Both the position numbers and the translations under genes were made by a program. The notes below the pieces were generated by a model. The model ran no database searches. It worked only from the letters and a program-made list of their open reading frames with translations, and was not told the origin of the DNA. From contig JAZNWN010000023.1 in the NCBI GenBank assembly GCA_045593405.1, positions 40,457-104,456 of the forward strand: a stretch of 64,000 nt of DNA, given 5' to 3'. Below, in pieces: positions 35,951 through 47,300 of the stretch; position 1 is the first letter of the stretch; every line of letters starts with the position of its first letter. The stretch comes from UMGS1933 sp045593405 (GTDB lineage Bacteria; Bacillota; Clostridia; TANB77; CAG-508).

Positions 35951-36813
35951 ATTTTATTTATATCTTTAGGAAGAGAGGCTTCTAGAGATATTTTTTTATT
36001 AAAAATAGGATGAATAAAACTCATTTTATAACTATGTAATGCCTGTCTATTGATTAGGTTTGATATGGTATTGCTATATAATGAATCTCCAAGTAAAGGG
36101 TTTCCAATGTGAGCCATATGGACTCTAATTTGGTGAGTTCTACCTGTTTCAAGAATACATTCAATTAATGAGTATGAATCAAATTCTTTAATAATTTTAT
36201 AACGAGTTATAGCAGATTGACCATTATTTGAAACATACCTTTCTATAATAGAATTTTCCTTCCTACTAATTGGTGCATTAATAATACCCTTCTTTTCTTT
36301 TAAATGACCTGATACAACAGCTAAATAAGTTTTTTCAAAAGAGGAAGAAGCCATTTGCCTAATTAAACATTCTTGAATATATTCATTTTTAGCAAATAAA
36401 ACCAATCCAGAGGTATTTAAATCTATTCTATTTATAGCACGTATTTTCTTTTTCAAACCAATAGTATCAAAATAATATTTTACACCATTTGCTAATGAAT
36501 CATTATAATGTAAAATAGATGGATGAACTGGTATACCTGCTGGCTTGTTTATAGCGAGAATATACTCATCTTCATATACAATTTGTAAATCCATTTGCAT
36601 TGGAATAATATTTGAGTTATCTTCTGAATAATTTAAATTAATTGTAAGAATATCTCCTATATGTGCAAGGCTTCTTGTATCAACAAAAATACCGTTTAGT
36701 AAAATATTTTTATTTTTGATTAATTTGTTTTTTAATCTAGCAGAAAGCTTTAGATGTTTAGTTAAAAAATCATTTATAATTATATTTTGTTCAACTTTAA
36801 ATACTAAATCCAT
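35938..36813 (-). CDS. RluA/RluD-family pseudouridine synthase
   Basis: A 291-residue enzyme. An N-terminal S4-like RNA-binding segment (LKLSARLKNKLIKNKNILLNG) is followed by the catalytic domain. AINRIDLNTSGLVLFAKN holds the catalytic Asp (RxDxxTSG), with NKPAGIPVHPS before it and ECILETGRTHQIRVHMAHIG after. It modifies uridines in rRNA or tRNA; the exact target cannot be read from sequence. Confidence 0.92.
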   Translation of the reverse strand: MDLVFKVEQNIIINDFLTKHLKLSARLKNKLIKNKNILLNGIFVDTRSLAHIGDILTINLNYSEDNSNIIPMQMDLQIVYEDEYILAINKPAGIPVHPSILHYNDSLANGVKYYFDTIGLKKKIRAINRIDLNTSGLVLFAKNEYIQECLIRQMASSSFEKTYLAVVSGHLKEKKGIINAPISRKENSIIERYVSNNGQSAITRYKIIKEFDSYSLIECILETGRTHQIRVHMAHIGNPLLGDSLYSNTISNLINRQALHSYKMSFIHPIFNKKISLEASLPKDINKIISQ

Positions 36814-36922
36814 TTTAATTCCTTTATATGTTTTTATGCTATTATACTATATTAAATTAGAAATTAGCAAATAATATTATTTAATGTACACACATATTAC
36901 AATTTATTAAAACAATAATTAA

Positions 36923-36951
36923 TTGACATAATCTTGATATTGAGATATAAT
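36923..36951 (+). promoter_or_regulatory. Promoter
   Basis: TTGACA at 36923, 17 bases, TATAAT at 36946. The leader contains a small hairpin GCTAGTAGTATCTAGC before the AAAAGGAG site. Confidence 0.8.
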
Positions 36952-37008
36952 ATTTAATGCTTCGCTAGTAGTATCTAGCAGAACTATTACTTAAAAAGGA
37001 GAATTGCT

Positions 37009-37323
37009 ATGGCAGTTAGAAACAATGTTACTTTGGAGGATGCAATTAAGATAAGAAAGAAAAGTGGTGTAAAATATCAACTTTGGAGTACACATGGAAA
37101 TGTAATTAACCATGTGGTTCCTACTGAAATTTTAGAAGGAAAAACAATTTCTGAAACTGTTGTAGTTTCTGAAATTGACAGACCGTTTTTATTGCTCTTA
37201 ACCCTCGAAAGTGAAATGGGCACAACTCTGTGTAGAGCAGATGAAGTTACAGATTTTAAACAGTTGAAGGTAAAATATCCGCAACTGTTTGAAACTACAG
37301 GAGATATACTGGTAATAGTTTAG
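37009..37323 (+). CDS. Unknown 104-residue protein
   Basis: A soluble protein after AAAAGGAG, not recognised. It has mixed alpha/beta character with a hydrophobic core (RPFLLLLTLESEMGTTLCRADEV). It is a single-gene unit with its own promoter and strong terminator, and its codon use is less AT-rich than its neighbours. It has no CGG codon. Confidence 0.55.
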   Translation: MAVRNNVTLEDAIKIRKKSGVKYQLWSTHGNVINHVVPTEILEGKTISETVVVSEIDRPFLLLLTLESEMGTTLCRADEVTDFKQLKVKYPQLFETTGDILVIV

Positions 37324-37324
37324 A

Positions 37325-37358
37325 AAAAAGCTCGAGGGCAATTGCCCACGAGCTTTTT
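37325..37358 (+). terminator. Terminator
   Basis: AAAAAGCTCG ... CGAGCTTTTT with an inner GGGCAATTGCCC palindrome. Confidence 0.9.
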
Positions 37359-37446
37359 ATATATAAAAATATTGTTAAAAAATAATTGATATGATAAAAT
37401 TAATCTAATTATTATAAATAAAAACAATAATAAAGGATAAATAGTT

Positions 37447-37956
37447 ATGCTAAGATTAGTAAAATTAGAAGAAAAATATAAAAAACAATTAGAAGAAATG
37501 ATGGAAGAATGGTATAACAGTGAAGAAAAAATTGTTCCGTACGCTATTAGAAGAGTACACTATAAAAATTTTGAAGATTATTTAAAAAGTTTAGAAATAA
37601 AAGATATAACAGAAGATTGGGTTCCAGATTCTACATATTTTTGTATAGATACAGATAGAGATAGATTTGTTGGAGCTGTAAATATTAGACATTATCTTAA
37701 TGAAAAACTATTGTTAGATATCGGACATATCGGTGATGGAGTAAGACCATCAGAAAGAAGAAAGGGAATGGCAACAAAAATGATTGGTTTGGCATTAATA
37801 GAATGCAAAAAGTTAGGAATAGATAAAGTTTTAATGGTATGCGACAAAGAAAATATAGGCTCTGCAAAGAGCATTCTAAATAATGGTGGAATACTAGAAA
37901 ATGAACTTTTAGTAAATGGTAAGTTGATTCAGAGATATTGGATTAATAATGATTAG
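37447..37956 (+). CDS. GNAT acetyltransferase
   Basis: A 169-residue protein. DIGHIGDGVRPSERRKGMATKMIGLALIECKKLG is the acetyl-CoA binding motif, and VCDKENIGSAKSILNNGGI the C-terminal conserved block. The substrate is unknown. It precedes a methyltransferase by 30 bases. Confidence 0.85.
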   Translation: MLRLVKLEEKYKKQLEEMMEEWYNSEEKIVPYAIRRVHYKNFEDYLKSLEIKDITEDWVPDSTYFCIDTDRDRFVGAVNIRHYLNEKLLLDIGHIGDGVRPSERRKGMATKMIGLALIECKKLGIDKVLMVCDKENIGSAKSILNNGGILENELLVNGKLIQRYWINND

Positions 37957-37986
37957 AAATAAAATAATAAAAGGAGTAGATATATA

Positions 37987-38652
37987 ATGTCAAAAGCATG
38001 GGATTGGAAAAAAGAAAAAAATAAACAATACTGGGCAGATTGTCCTGCAGAAGAAAGCTATTATATGGCAAATAAATGGAAAGAAGAGGGAAAAATTAAG
38101 CTACTAGATTTGGGATGTGGTTTAGGAAGACATAGCATTTTATTTAGTAAATTAGGATTTGATGTAACTGCTATAGACTTATCAGAAACAGCAGTTGAAT
38201 TTACAAAAAGAAGAATGATTGAAGAGAATTTAAATTTTAATATTCAAAAAGCTGATATGCAGGAGTTGCCGTTTAATGACAATACGTTTGACGCTATTTG
38301 GTCGTATATGGTAATTTCACATACTGATAGTAAAGGTTTTAAAAAGATAATAGACGAAATAAAAAGAGTATCAAAGAAAGATGCAGGGATTTTTATTACT
38401 TTATGTTCAAAAGAAACTTGGTCCTATAAAGATGCAGGTTATCCAAAAATAGATGAAAATTCAATAATTAAAACAGGGGAAGGACCTGAAAAGGGAGTCA
38501 TTCATTACTATGTAGATTTAGATGATATATTAGAATTTATGAAAAATGACTTCGAAATTACAAGAATTAGACATATAGATAGTTGCTATTTTGATGGTAA
38601 AAAGCAAAATAGTAAACATTATTATATTGAAGCAATAATAAAGAAAAAATAA
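37987..38652 (+). CDS. Class I SAM-dependent methyltransferase
   Basis: A 221-residue protein. LLDLGCGLGRHSILFSKLGF is motif I for S-adenosylmethionine, VTAIDLS the following acidic strand, and KADMQELPFNDNTFDAIWS motifs II-III. The substrate is not known. It ends 11 bases before uvrB. Confidence 0.85.
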   Translation: MSKAWDWKKEKNKQYWADCPAEESYYMANKWKEEGKIKLLDLGCGLGRHSILFSKLGFDVTAIDLSETAVEFTKRRMIEENLNFNIQKADMQELPFNDNTFDAIWSYMVISHTDSKGFKKIIDEIKRVSKKDAGIFITLCSKETWSYKDAGYPKIDENSIIKTGEGPEKGVIHYYVDLDDILEFMKNDFEITRIRHIDSCYFDGKKQNSKHYYIEAIIKKK

Positions 38653-38663
38653 AGGGGAAAAAT

Positions 38664-40623
38664 ATGTTTAAATTACATTCAGAATTTATGCCAACAGGCG
38701 ACCAACCACAGGCTATAGATTATTTAGTAAAAGGAATAAACGAGGGCAAAAAATTCCAGACACTTCTAGGTGTTACAGGTTCAGGAAAAACTTTCACGAT
38801 GGCGAATATAATTGAAAAAGTACAAAAACCTACACTTGTTTTAGCACATAATAAGACTCTGGCTGGACAACTCTATTCTGAGTTCAAGGAATTCTTCCCA
38901 GAGAATTCAGTTGAGTATTTTGTATCATATTATGATTATTACCAACCAGAAAGTTATATTCCTTCATCAGACACTTATATAGAAAAAGATTCATCAATAA
39001 ATGATGAAATAGATAAATTAAGACATTCTGCAACACTAGCATTATTTGAAAGAAAAGATGTAATAATTGTTGCTTCTGTTTCTTGTATATATGGTTTGGG
39101 AGATCCAGAAGATTATCAAGAATCAACATTATCACTAAGACAAGGTATGGAGAAATCAAGAAATGAAGTAATGAAAAAGCTTGTAGAAATGCAATATACA
39201 AGAAATGAATTAGATTTTAAAAGAGGAACTTTTAGAGCAAAAGGCGATATAATGGAAATATACCCTTCATCTCAAAGCGAATCTGCTGTAAGAGTGGAAT
39301 TTTGGGGAGATGAGATAGAAAAAATAACAGAGATAAATCCTCTAACAGGTAAAGGAATTGGAACAAGAAATCATATTCTAATACCACCTGCTTCTCAATA
39401 TGTAACAAGTAAAGATAAAATGGATAGAGCTATTGAAACAATAGAAGAGGAGCTAGAAGAAAGAGTTAAATATTTTAAAGAACAAAATAAATATATAGAA
39501 GCACAGAGAATAGAAGAAAGAACCAATTTTGATATCGAAATGATGAAAGAAACAGGATTTTGTTCTGGAATAGAAAATTACTCAAGACATATAAGCCAAA
39601 GAAAACCTGGAAGTGCACCATATACATTATTTGATTATTTTCCAAAAGACTTTTTACTATTAGTAGACGAGTCACATGCAACAATTCCACAAGTTAGAGC
39701 AATGTATAATGGAGATAAGGCTAGAAAAGATTCTCTTGTAAGCTATGGATTTAGACTACCATCTGCATATGATAATAGACCTTTAAAATTTAATGAATTT
39801 GAAGATAGAATAAATCAATGTATTTTTGTCAGCGCAACACCTGCAGAATACGAACAAGAACATTCAAAAGAAAATATTGTAGAGCAAATAATAAGACCAA
39901 CTGGACTTTTAGACCCAGAAATTATTGTAAAACCTGCAATGAACCAAGTAGATGATTTAATTGGAGAAATTAGAAAAAGAACGGAAAAAAGTGAAAGAGT
40001 TTTAGTCACAACCCTTACTAAAAAAATGGCAGAGGATTTAACAAGTTACTTAAAAAGTTTAGAAATAAAAGTAAATTACATGCATTCAGATGTAAAAGCA
40101 TTAGAAAGACTAGAAATAATAAGAAACTTAAGACTTGGAGAATTTGATGTATTAGTTGGGATAAACCTTTTAAGAGAAGGACTAGATATACCTGAAGTAT
40201 CTTTAGTTGCAATACTTGATGCAGACAAAGAGGGCTTTCTTCGTTCAGAACGTTCATTGATACAAACAGTAGGAAGAGCTGCTCGTAATTCTAATGGACA
40301 AGTTATAATGTATGCAGATGAACTAACTCGGAAGCATGGAAAAAGCAATTGATGAAACAAATAGAAGAAGAAAAATTCAAAAAGCATATAATGATGAACA
40401 TGGAATAACACCTCAAACAATAAATAAAGGTGTCAGAGACTTAATAAAAGCAACAATAGTAGAAGATATAAATACAAAGTATGGAATAGATAAAGATGAA
40501 TCGATTGAAGAGATGATTGCAAAATTAACAGATGAAATGTTAAAACATGCAGCAGACATGGAATTTGAAAAAGCAGCAGAATTAAGGGATAAAATAAAAG
40601 AATTAGAAAAATTAGTAGAATAA
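38664..40623 (+). CDS. uvrB: Excinuclease subunit UvrB, interrupted by CGG +1 shift
   Basis: The first frame holds GVTGSGKTFT (Walker A), YYDYYQPESYIP (the beta-hairpin region), VDESHATIPQ (motif II) and QTVGRAARN (motif VI). It then reads YADELT and meets in-frame CGG at 40329-40331. Unshifted it stops seven codons later. One base on it reads GSMEKAIDETNRRRKIQKAYN and ends in the UVR domain (DMEFEKAAELRDKIKELEKL) that binds UvrC. Joined length is 652 residues, normal for UvrB. UvrB verifies DNA damage in nucleotide excision repair. uvrA follows downstream. Confidence 0.95.
40329..40332 (+). other. Proposed +1 frameshift site C GGA in uvrB
   Basis: CTA ACT CGG AAG; the shift restores the family T-G-S-M. 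Confidence 0.88.
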
Positions 40624-40640
40624 TAAAATACAATGACAAA

Positions 40641-40670
40641 TGTAGAGGGCGCACGATTGCGCCCTTTAAC
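40641..40670. repeat. Dispersed hairpin
   Basis: TAGAGGGCGCACGATTGCGCCCT, a near-perfect stem after uvrB. Confidence 0.75.
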
Positions 40671-40718
40671 ATATGTTTAAATTACTTTGTGTGATAATAT
40701 TTGCAAATAATAAGAAAA

Positions 40719-40743
40719 CACCCACCTATAATCTAGGTGGGTG
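40719..40743. terminator. Terminator between convergent uvrB and the small minus gene
   Basis: CACCCACCTA, loop, TAGGTGGGTG. Its use by either side is possible. Confidence 0.75.
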
Positions 40744-40759
40744 AAAAGTCTGGTTTTAA

Positions 40760-40957
40760 TTAAAAGAAAACTACATCGCAATACCAGAGACGCTTGATAT
40801 ACTCGTGTTTTCTTAGCATGTTGACTTCATAGCCAAGATGCCGAAGATGTTTTATTTCTTTAGGATACAAAGTATCCTGTGTCCGCAATATGCCTTTTGT
40901 TTTAAGATAGGCATATCTTTCAGTTCTTCTCTGAACTCTGGATTGTTCTATCTTCAT
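40760..40957 (-). CDS. Small basic protein, unknown
   Basis: A 65-residue, strongly basic protein after GAGGAGG, not recognised; its charge suggests nucleic acid binding. It uses CGG in place twice (I-L-R-T and H-L-R-H). Codon use is richer in GC than the flanking uvrB and uvrA. It is a single-gene unit with promoter TTGACT, 17 bases, TATAAT on the minus strand, and a leader hairpin (AATCGCTCTGCGATAG). Confidence 0.55.
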   Translation of the reverse strand: MKIEQSRVQRRTERYAYLKTKGILRTQDTLYPKEIKHLRHLGYEVNMLRKHEYIKRLWYCDVVFF

Positions 40958-41055
40958 ATTATCCTCCTCAAACTTTTTTTAATCTATCGCAGAGCGATTA
41001 GCTTAAAATATTATAACATAAATACATAAAAAAGTCAAAAATTATGTAAATAAGA

Positions 41056-41084
41056 TTGAATAAGCATCCCAAAAATGTTACAAT
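41056..41084 (+). promoter_or_regulatory. uvrA promoter
   Basis: TTGAAT at 41056, 17 bases ending AATGT, TACAAT at 41079. Confidence 0.7.
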
Positions 41085-41117
41085 ATAATATACGCAAAAA
41101 ATAAAAAGGAGACTAAT

Positions 41118-43937
41118 ATGAATGATAATATAATTATAAAAAATGCAAATGTGCATAATTTAAAAAACGTAAGTTTAACTTTGCAAAAAAATAAATTAGT
41201 GGTGGTTACTGGCCTTTCTGGTTCTGGAAAATCATCACTTGCCTTTGACACCTTATATGCAGAAGGACAAAGAAGATATGTGGAAAGTCTTTCTTCATAT
41301 GCACGTCAATTTTTAGGAATAATGGACAAACCAGATGTTGAATCTATTGATGGGCTTTCACCTGCAATATCAATAGACCAAAAAACAACATCTAAAAATC
41401 CACGTTCAACAGTTGGAACAGTTACAGAAATATATGACTATATTCGTCTGTTATATGCAAGAATAGGTGTACCACATTGCCCAAACTGCGGTAAAAAGAT
41501 AGAAAAGCAAACATTAGACCAAATAGTAGACAAAGTCTTAAACTTAGAAGAAGGAACAAAAATACAGGTATTAGCACCAGTAATTAGAGGCAAAAAAGGT
41601 GAATATGTAAAACTATTAGAAGACTTTAGTAAAGAAGGATTTGTAAGAGTAAGAATAGATGGAGAAATTTATGAAATTACAGATGATATTGAAATAGATA
41701 GAAAGAAAAAACACAATATAGATTTAATTGTAGATAGATTGGTTGTTAAAAAAGATATAAGAAGTAGATTATCTGAATCTGTTGAAACTGCTTTAAAATA
41801 TGCAAATAATTTAGTATTAATTGATGTGCATGGACATGGTGAAATGTTATTTAGTCAAAATTATGCCTGCCCAGATTGTAATATTAGTATTGAAGAGCTA
41901 ACACCAAGAATGTTTTCATTTAATAATCCTTTTGGAGCTTGCCCAGATTGTTTGGGTATAGGATATTTAATGAAAATAGATGAAGATTTAATAATACCAG
42001 ATAAAAATAAAACTTTATATGATGGAGTAAAAGCTTTTGGTGCAAGTAATATGAAAAAAGGCGAAACAATGGCAAAAATGTATTTTGAGAGTATTGCTAA
42101 AAAATATGGTGTAGATATATCAAAACCAGTAAAAAAATTACCAAGAGAATTTTTAGAAAAAATATTATATGGAACTGGTACAGAAGCGATAGATTTTGAA
42201 TATACATCAGCAGCAGGAACAAGAAAGTTTACAGCTCCATTTGAAGGTGTAATTCCAACATTAGAAAGAAGATATAGAGAAACAAAATCTAATGGAATGA
42301 AAAATTTCTATGAATTATACATGAGTTACAGTCATTGTGATACTTGCCATGGGGCAAGACTAAAAAAAGAAAGCTTGGCAGTAACAGTTGGAGATAAAAA
42401 TATAAAAGAACTTACAGATATGCCAATAAATAGAATAAAGGAATTTTTTAGTAATTTAGAATTAGATAAAACAGAGAAGATGATTTCAGAGCAAATTATT
42501 AGAGAAATAAATTTAAGATTACAATTTTTAATGGATGTGGGCTTAGAATATATAACATTATCTAGAAGTGCAGGAACATTATCAGGTGGAGAGGCTCAAA
42601 GAATAAGACTTGCAACACAAATTGGTTCGGGATTAACTGGTGTAATGTATATTTTAGATGAACCAAGTATTGGGCTTCATCAAAGAGATAATAATAAATT
42701 AATTGAAACTCTAAAAAAATTAAGAGATTTAGGAAATACAGTAATAGTTGTAGAACATGATGAAGATACGATGTACGCGGCAGACGAAATCATAGACATT
42801 GGACCAGGCGCAGGAGTTCATGGTGGTAAAGTTATAGCACAAGGAACAGTTGAAGATATTAAGAAAGTAACAGAATCAGAAACAGGTAATTATTTAAGTG
42901 GAAGAAAACAAATAAAAGTACCAAAAACAAGAAGAAAACCAGGCCGACTATCAATTGAAGTAAAAGGTGCAGAAGAAAACAACTTAAAAAACATAAATGT
43001 AAAATTTCCACTAGGAGTATTTACATGTGTTACAGGTGTTTCTGGATCAGGAAAAAGTACACTAGTAAATGAAATATTATATAAAACACTTGCGAGAGAT
43101 TTATATAGAGCAAGTGAAAGACCGGGAAAATGTAAAGAAATAGCTGGAATAGAAAATATTGATAAAATAATAAACATAGACCAATCTCCAATAGGAAGAA
43201 CACCAAGGTCAAACCCTGCAACATATACAGGAGTATTTGATAATATTAGAGATTTATTTGCAGAAGCAAATGAAGCAAAACTAAGAGGATATTCAAAAGG
43301 AAGGTTTAGTTTTAATGTTCCAGGAGGAAGATGTGAGCATTGTCAAGGAGATGGAATATTAAAGATTGAAATGCACTTCCTATCTGATATATATGTGCCA
43401 TGTGAAGTATGTAAAGGAACAAGATATAATAAGGAAACATTGGAAGTAAAATATAAAGGAAAAAGTATTGCAGATGTATTAGATATGACAGTAGAAGAAG
43501 CATTAGAATTCTTTACAAATGTTCCAAAAATAAAACAAAAAATCCAAACTTTATATGATGTAGGTTTAGGATATATAAAACTTGGACAACCATCAACAAC
43601 TTTATCTGGTGGAGAAGCTCAAAGAGTAAAACTTGCAACAGAACTTTCAAAAAGACCAACAGGAAAAACTTTGTATATATTAGACGAACCAACAACAGGA
43701 CTACATATAGCAGATGTTCATAGATTAGTAGATATTTTACAAAGACTAGTAGACACAGGAAACAGTATAATAGTAATAGAACACAATTTAGACCTAATAA
43801 AAACAGCAGACTATATAATAGACCTTGGACCAGAAGGCGGAGAAAAAGGTGGAGAAATAGTAGCAGTAGGAACACCAGAACAAATAGTAAAAAATGAAAG
43901 ATCATACACAGGGAAATTTTTAAAAAAATATTTATAA
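41118..43937 (+). CDS. uvrA: Excinuclease subunit UvrA
   Basis: A 939-residue ABC-type ATPase that finds DNA damage. It has two Walker A sites (GLSGSGKSSLAF near 33; GVSGSGKSTLVN near 640) and two signatures (LSGGEAQR). Zinc modules include CPNCGK, the CPDC ... CPDC pair and CEHCQGDG ... CEVCKGTR. Length and domain order are normal. It has no in-frame CGG. It lies near uvrB but is separated by a convergent small gene. Confidence 0.96.
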   Translation: MNDNIIIKNANVHNLKNVSLTLQKNKLVVVTGLSGSGKSSLAFDTLYAEGQRRYVESLSSYARQFLGIMDKPDVESIDGLSPAISIDQKTTSKNPRSTVGTVTEIYDYIRLLYARIGVPHCPNCGKKIEKQTLDQIVDKVLNLEEGTKIQVLAPVIRGKKGEYVKLLEDFSKEGFVRVRIDGEIYEITDDIEIDRKKKHNIDLIVDRLVVKKDIRSRLSESVETALKYANNLVLIDVHGHGEMLFSQNYACPDCNISIEELTPRMFSFNNPFGACPDCLGIGYLMKIDEDLIIPDKNKTLYDGVKAFGASNMKKGETMAKMYFESIAKKYGVDISKPVKKLPREFLEKILYGTGTEAIDFEYTSAAGTRKFTAPFEGVIPTLERRYRETKSNGMKNFYELYMSYSHCDTCHGARLKKESLAVTVGDKNIKELTDMPINRIKEFFSNLELDKTEKMISEQIIREINLRLQFLMDVGLEYITLSRSAGTLSGGEAQRIRLATQIGSGLTGVMYILDEPSIGLHQRDNNKLIETLKKLRDLGNTVIVVEHDEDTMYAADEIIDIGPGAGVHGGKVIAQGTVEDIKKVTESETGNYLSGRKQIKVPKTRRKPGRLSIEVKGAEENNLKNINVKFPLGVFTCVTGVSGSGKSTLVNEILYKTLARDLYRASERPGKCKEIAGIENIDKIINIDQSPIGRTPRSNPATYTGVFDNIRDLFAEANEAKLRGYSKGRFSFNVPGGRCEHCQGDGILKIEMHFLSDIYVPCEVCKGTRYNKETLEVKYKGKSIADVLDMTVEEALEFFTNVPKIKQKIQTLYDVGLGYIKLGQPSTTLSGGEAQRVKLATELSKRPTGKTLYILDEPTTGLHIADVHRLVDILQRLVDTGNSIIVIEHNLDLIKTADYIIDLGPEGGEKGGEIVAVGTPEQIVKNERSYTGKFLKKYL

Positions 43938-43946
43938 AAATATAAA

Positions 43947-43975
43947 TTGACAACTACAATAAAAAGTAATATAAT
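43947..43975 (+). promoter_or_regulatory. Promoter of a small gene
   Basis: TTGACA at 43947, 17 bases, TATAAT at 43970. The spacer end AAAAAGTAA is shared with the promoter at 44225. Confidence 0.75.
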
Positions 43976-44000
43976 TCTTTCAAATAAGGGGGGAATAATT

Positions 44001-44216
44001 ATGAGCAATGAGAGACCACCTATTGGAGGAAGAAGAGGAGAAAAAGGAATAGATGACATTAGGCCAGACGGAATATGTTACGCTGATTCAATAAATGCAC
44101 ATCGAAAATTTTGTGAAAGTTTAGGAAACAGAACAATTAATACAAATATTGAACAAGGAATAAATAATGTACAACAACAAAGCCAATTTATAGAGAAAAC
44201 AGAAGGGCAAAGATAA
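44001..44216 (+). CDS. Unknown 71-residue polar protein
   Basis: It begins SNERPPIGGRRGEKGIDDIRPDG after an AAGGGGGGAA site. It is polar and Gln/Asn-rich near the end, with no membrane segment, and is not recognised. The in-frame ATG at 43947 lies inside the promoter and is rejected as a start. Confidence 0.55.
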   Translation: MSNERPPIGGRRGEKGIDDIRPDGICYADSINAHRKFCESLGNRTINTNIEQGINNVQQQSQFIEKTEGQR

Positions 44217-44224
44217 ATAATCAA

Positions 44225-44253
44225 TTGACATTAAATATAAAAAGTAATATAAT
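44225..44253 (+). promoter_or_regulatory. dnaE promoter
   Basis: TTGACA at 44225, 17 bases, TATAAT at 44248. Confidence 0.8.
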
Positions 44254-44271
44254 TCAAGTGAAAAACTTAAG

Positions 44272-44299
44272 AAGACCTATATTTTTAAATATAGGTCTT
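44272..44299 (+). terminator. Hairpin in the dnaE leader (possible attenuator)
   Basis: AAGACCTATATTT and AAATATAGGTCTT form a perfect stem between the promoter and the AAGGAG site at about 44311. It could attenuate dnaE. Confidence 0.6.
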
Positions 44300-44324
44300 A
44301 ATTTAAAATAAGGAGAGAACAATT

Positions 44325-47300
44325 ATGCCAGATTTTGTACATTTACATGTTCACAGTGAGTTTAGTTTACTAGACGGGGCAAATAAAGTAAAAGAATTAC
44401 CGCTAAGAGCAAAAGAACTTGGAATGAATGCAATTGCAATTACAGACCATGGAGTTATGTTTGGCGTAGTTGATTTTTACAAAGAATGTAAAAAAGTAGG
44501 AGTAAAGCCTATTATAGGATGTGAAGTATATGTAGCTCCCAGAACCAGATTTGACAAAGAACCAGGAATTGATAATAAATACTCACATTTAATTTTACTT
44601 GCAAAAAATGAGACAGGTTATAAAAACTTATCTCATCTAGTATCTATGGGATTTACAGATGGTTTTTATTATAGACCTAGAATAGATATAGAATTATTAG
44701 AAAAATATCATGAAGGGCTTATATGTTTAAGTGCATGTTTAGCAGGAAGTGTAAATAAAGCAATTTTAAAAGACAATATGGAAGAAGCAAAAAATGTTGC
44801 TCTATGGTATAAAAATCTATTTGGAGAAGATTATTATTTAGAAGTACAACCAAATGGATTACCTGAACAAGTAAAAGCAAATCAAAAGCTAATTGAATTA
44901 AGTAGAGAGTTAGATATTCCTCTAGTTGCAACAAATGATGCACATTATTTAAGAAAAGAAGATGCATATAATCATGAGGTTTTACTTTGTATACAAACAG
45001 GTAAAAAAATGAGTGATGAAGACAGAATGAGAATGGGAGCAGATGAATTCTATGTGAAATCACCAGAGGAAATGTATGATTATTTCAAAAACATTCCAGA
45101 AGCAATTGAAAATACAGTTAAAATTGCAGAAAAATGTAATTTGGATTTTGAATTTGGTCATACAAAACTTCCAAATTATGATGTTCCACCAGAATTTAAA
45201 ACTCATGAAGAATATTTTGAAAAACTTTGTTATGATGGAATAAAAATAAGATATGGAGAAAATCCATCTAAAGAAGTATTAGATAGGGTAGAATATGAAT
45301 TATCTGTTATAGAAAAAATGGGATATGTTGATTATTACCTTATTGTATGGGATTTTATAAACTATGCAAAATCTCAAAATATATCTGTCGGGCCAGGGCG
45401 TGGTTCTGGTGCTGGTTCAATAATAGCGTATGCTGTAGGAATAACAGATATTGACCCAATAAAATATAATTTACTTTTTGAAAGATTTTTAAATCCAGAA
45501 AGAATAAGTATGCCAGACTTTGATGTTGACTTTTGCTATGAAAGAAGACCAGAGGTTATAGATTATGTATGTAGAAAATATGGAAGAGATCATGTTTCTC
45601 AAATTATAACATTTGGAACAATGGCTGCAAGAATGGTTATAAGAGACGTAGGAAGAGCATTAGATGTACCTTATTCAGAAGTAGACAGGCTTGCAAAAAT
45701 GATTCCAAACGAATTACATATAACAATAAAAAGAGCATTAGAACAAAATAGAGAATTATCAAATTTATATGAAAATGATGAGCAAACTAAAAAAATATTA
45801 GATATTGCTATGGGGCTAGAAGGAATGCCAAGACAGGCATCTACTCACGCGTGCGGTGTTGTTATTACAAAAGATCCAGTTATAGAATATGTTCCTTTAT
45901 ATGTAAATGAAGGAAATATAACAACAGAATTTATAATGACAACATTAGAAGAGCTAGGTTTATTAAAGATGGACTTTTTAGGGCTTAGAACTCTAACAGT
46001 TATAGCAGATGCAATTAAATATGTTAAAAAAACTAGATGTATAGATGTTGAATTTGATAAAGAAATGCATGATTCAAAAGTATTTAAAGAAACATGGCAA
46101 GCAGGAAATACATCTGGAATTTTCCAGTTTGAAAGTCAAGGAATGAAAAACTTTATGAAGGAATTAAAGCCAGACAGTCTTGAAGATATAATTGCCGGAG
46201 TTTCGCTTTATAGACCTGGTCCAATGGACCAAATTCCAAGATATATTCAAAATAAGTTAAATCCTGAGCATGTAATATATACTCACCCAGCATTAGAACC
46301 AATTCTAAATGTAACATATGGTTGTATGGTATACCAAGAACAAGTTATGCAAATTGTTAGAGATTTAGCAGGATATTCGTTAGGAAGAGCAGATTTGGTA
46401 AGAAGAGCCATGGGTAAGAAAAAATTAGATGTAATGGCAAAAGAAAGAGAATATTTTATACATGGTCAAACAGATGAAAATGGAAATGTAATTATTCCAG
46501 GTTGTGTTAGAAATGGAATAGATGAAGTAAGTGCGAATAAAATATTTGATGAAATGGCAGAGTTTGCAAAATATGCATTTAATAAGTCTCATGCAGCAGC
46601 ATATGCAGTTGTATCTTATAGAACAGCATATTTAAAAACTTATTATCCAACAGAATTTATGGCTGCAACATTAAATAGCTTTTTAGGAAACCTAGATAAA
46701 GTTCCAGAATATATAGATGAGTGCAGAAGAATTGGAATTAAAATTTTAAACCCAAGCATTAATAGAAGTTACACAAAATTTGCAGTTTATGGTAATGATA
46801 TAAGATTTGGATTAGGTAGTGTGAAAAATGTTGGAATAGGTGCAGTAGAAGCAATTGTAGCTGAAAGAAAGAAAAATGGAGAGTATAAAAGTTTTACGGA
46901 TTTTTGTGAAAGAATATCTGGTGAGGCTGTAAATAAAAAATGTATAGAAAGCTTAATAAAAGCAGGAGCATTTGACGAATTGGGACAAACAAGAGCAACA
47001 CTTATTGCCTCATTTGAGCGAATTTTAGATACGATAAATAATGCAAACAAAAAGAATATGCAAGGCCAAGTAACATTATTTGATATTGCATCTGAAGATA
47101 AATCAGTAGAAGAAAATAAATATACATTTACAACACTTCCAGAGTTTAATGAAAAAGAGTTGTTATCAATGGAAAAGGAAATGCTAGGTATTTATATTTC
47201 TGGACATCCACTTGAAAAATATAAAGAATTAATTAAAAAAGTTTCTACAATTGATACATTAAAAATGGCAGAAATGCAAGAAAATGAAGAAACAAACTAC

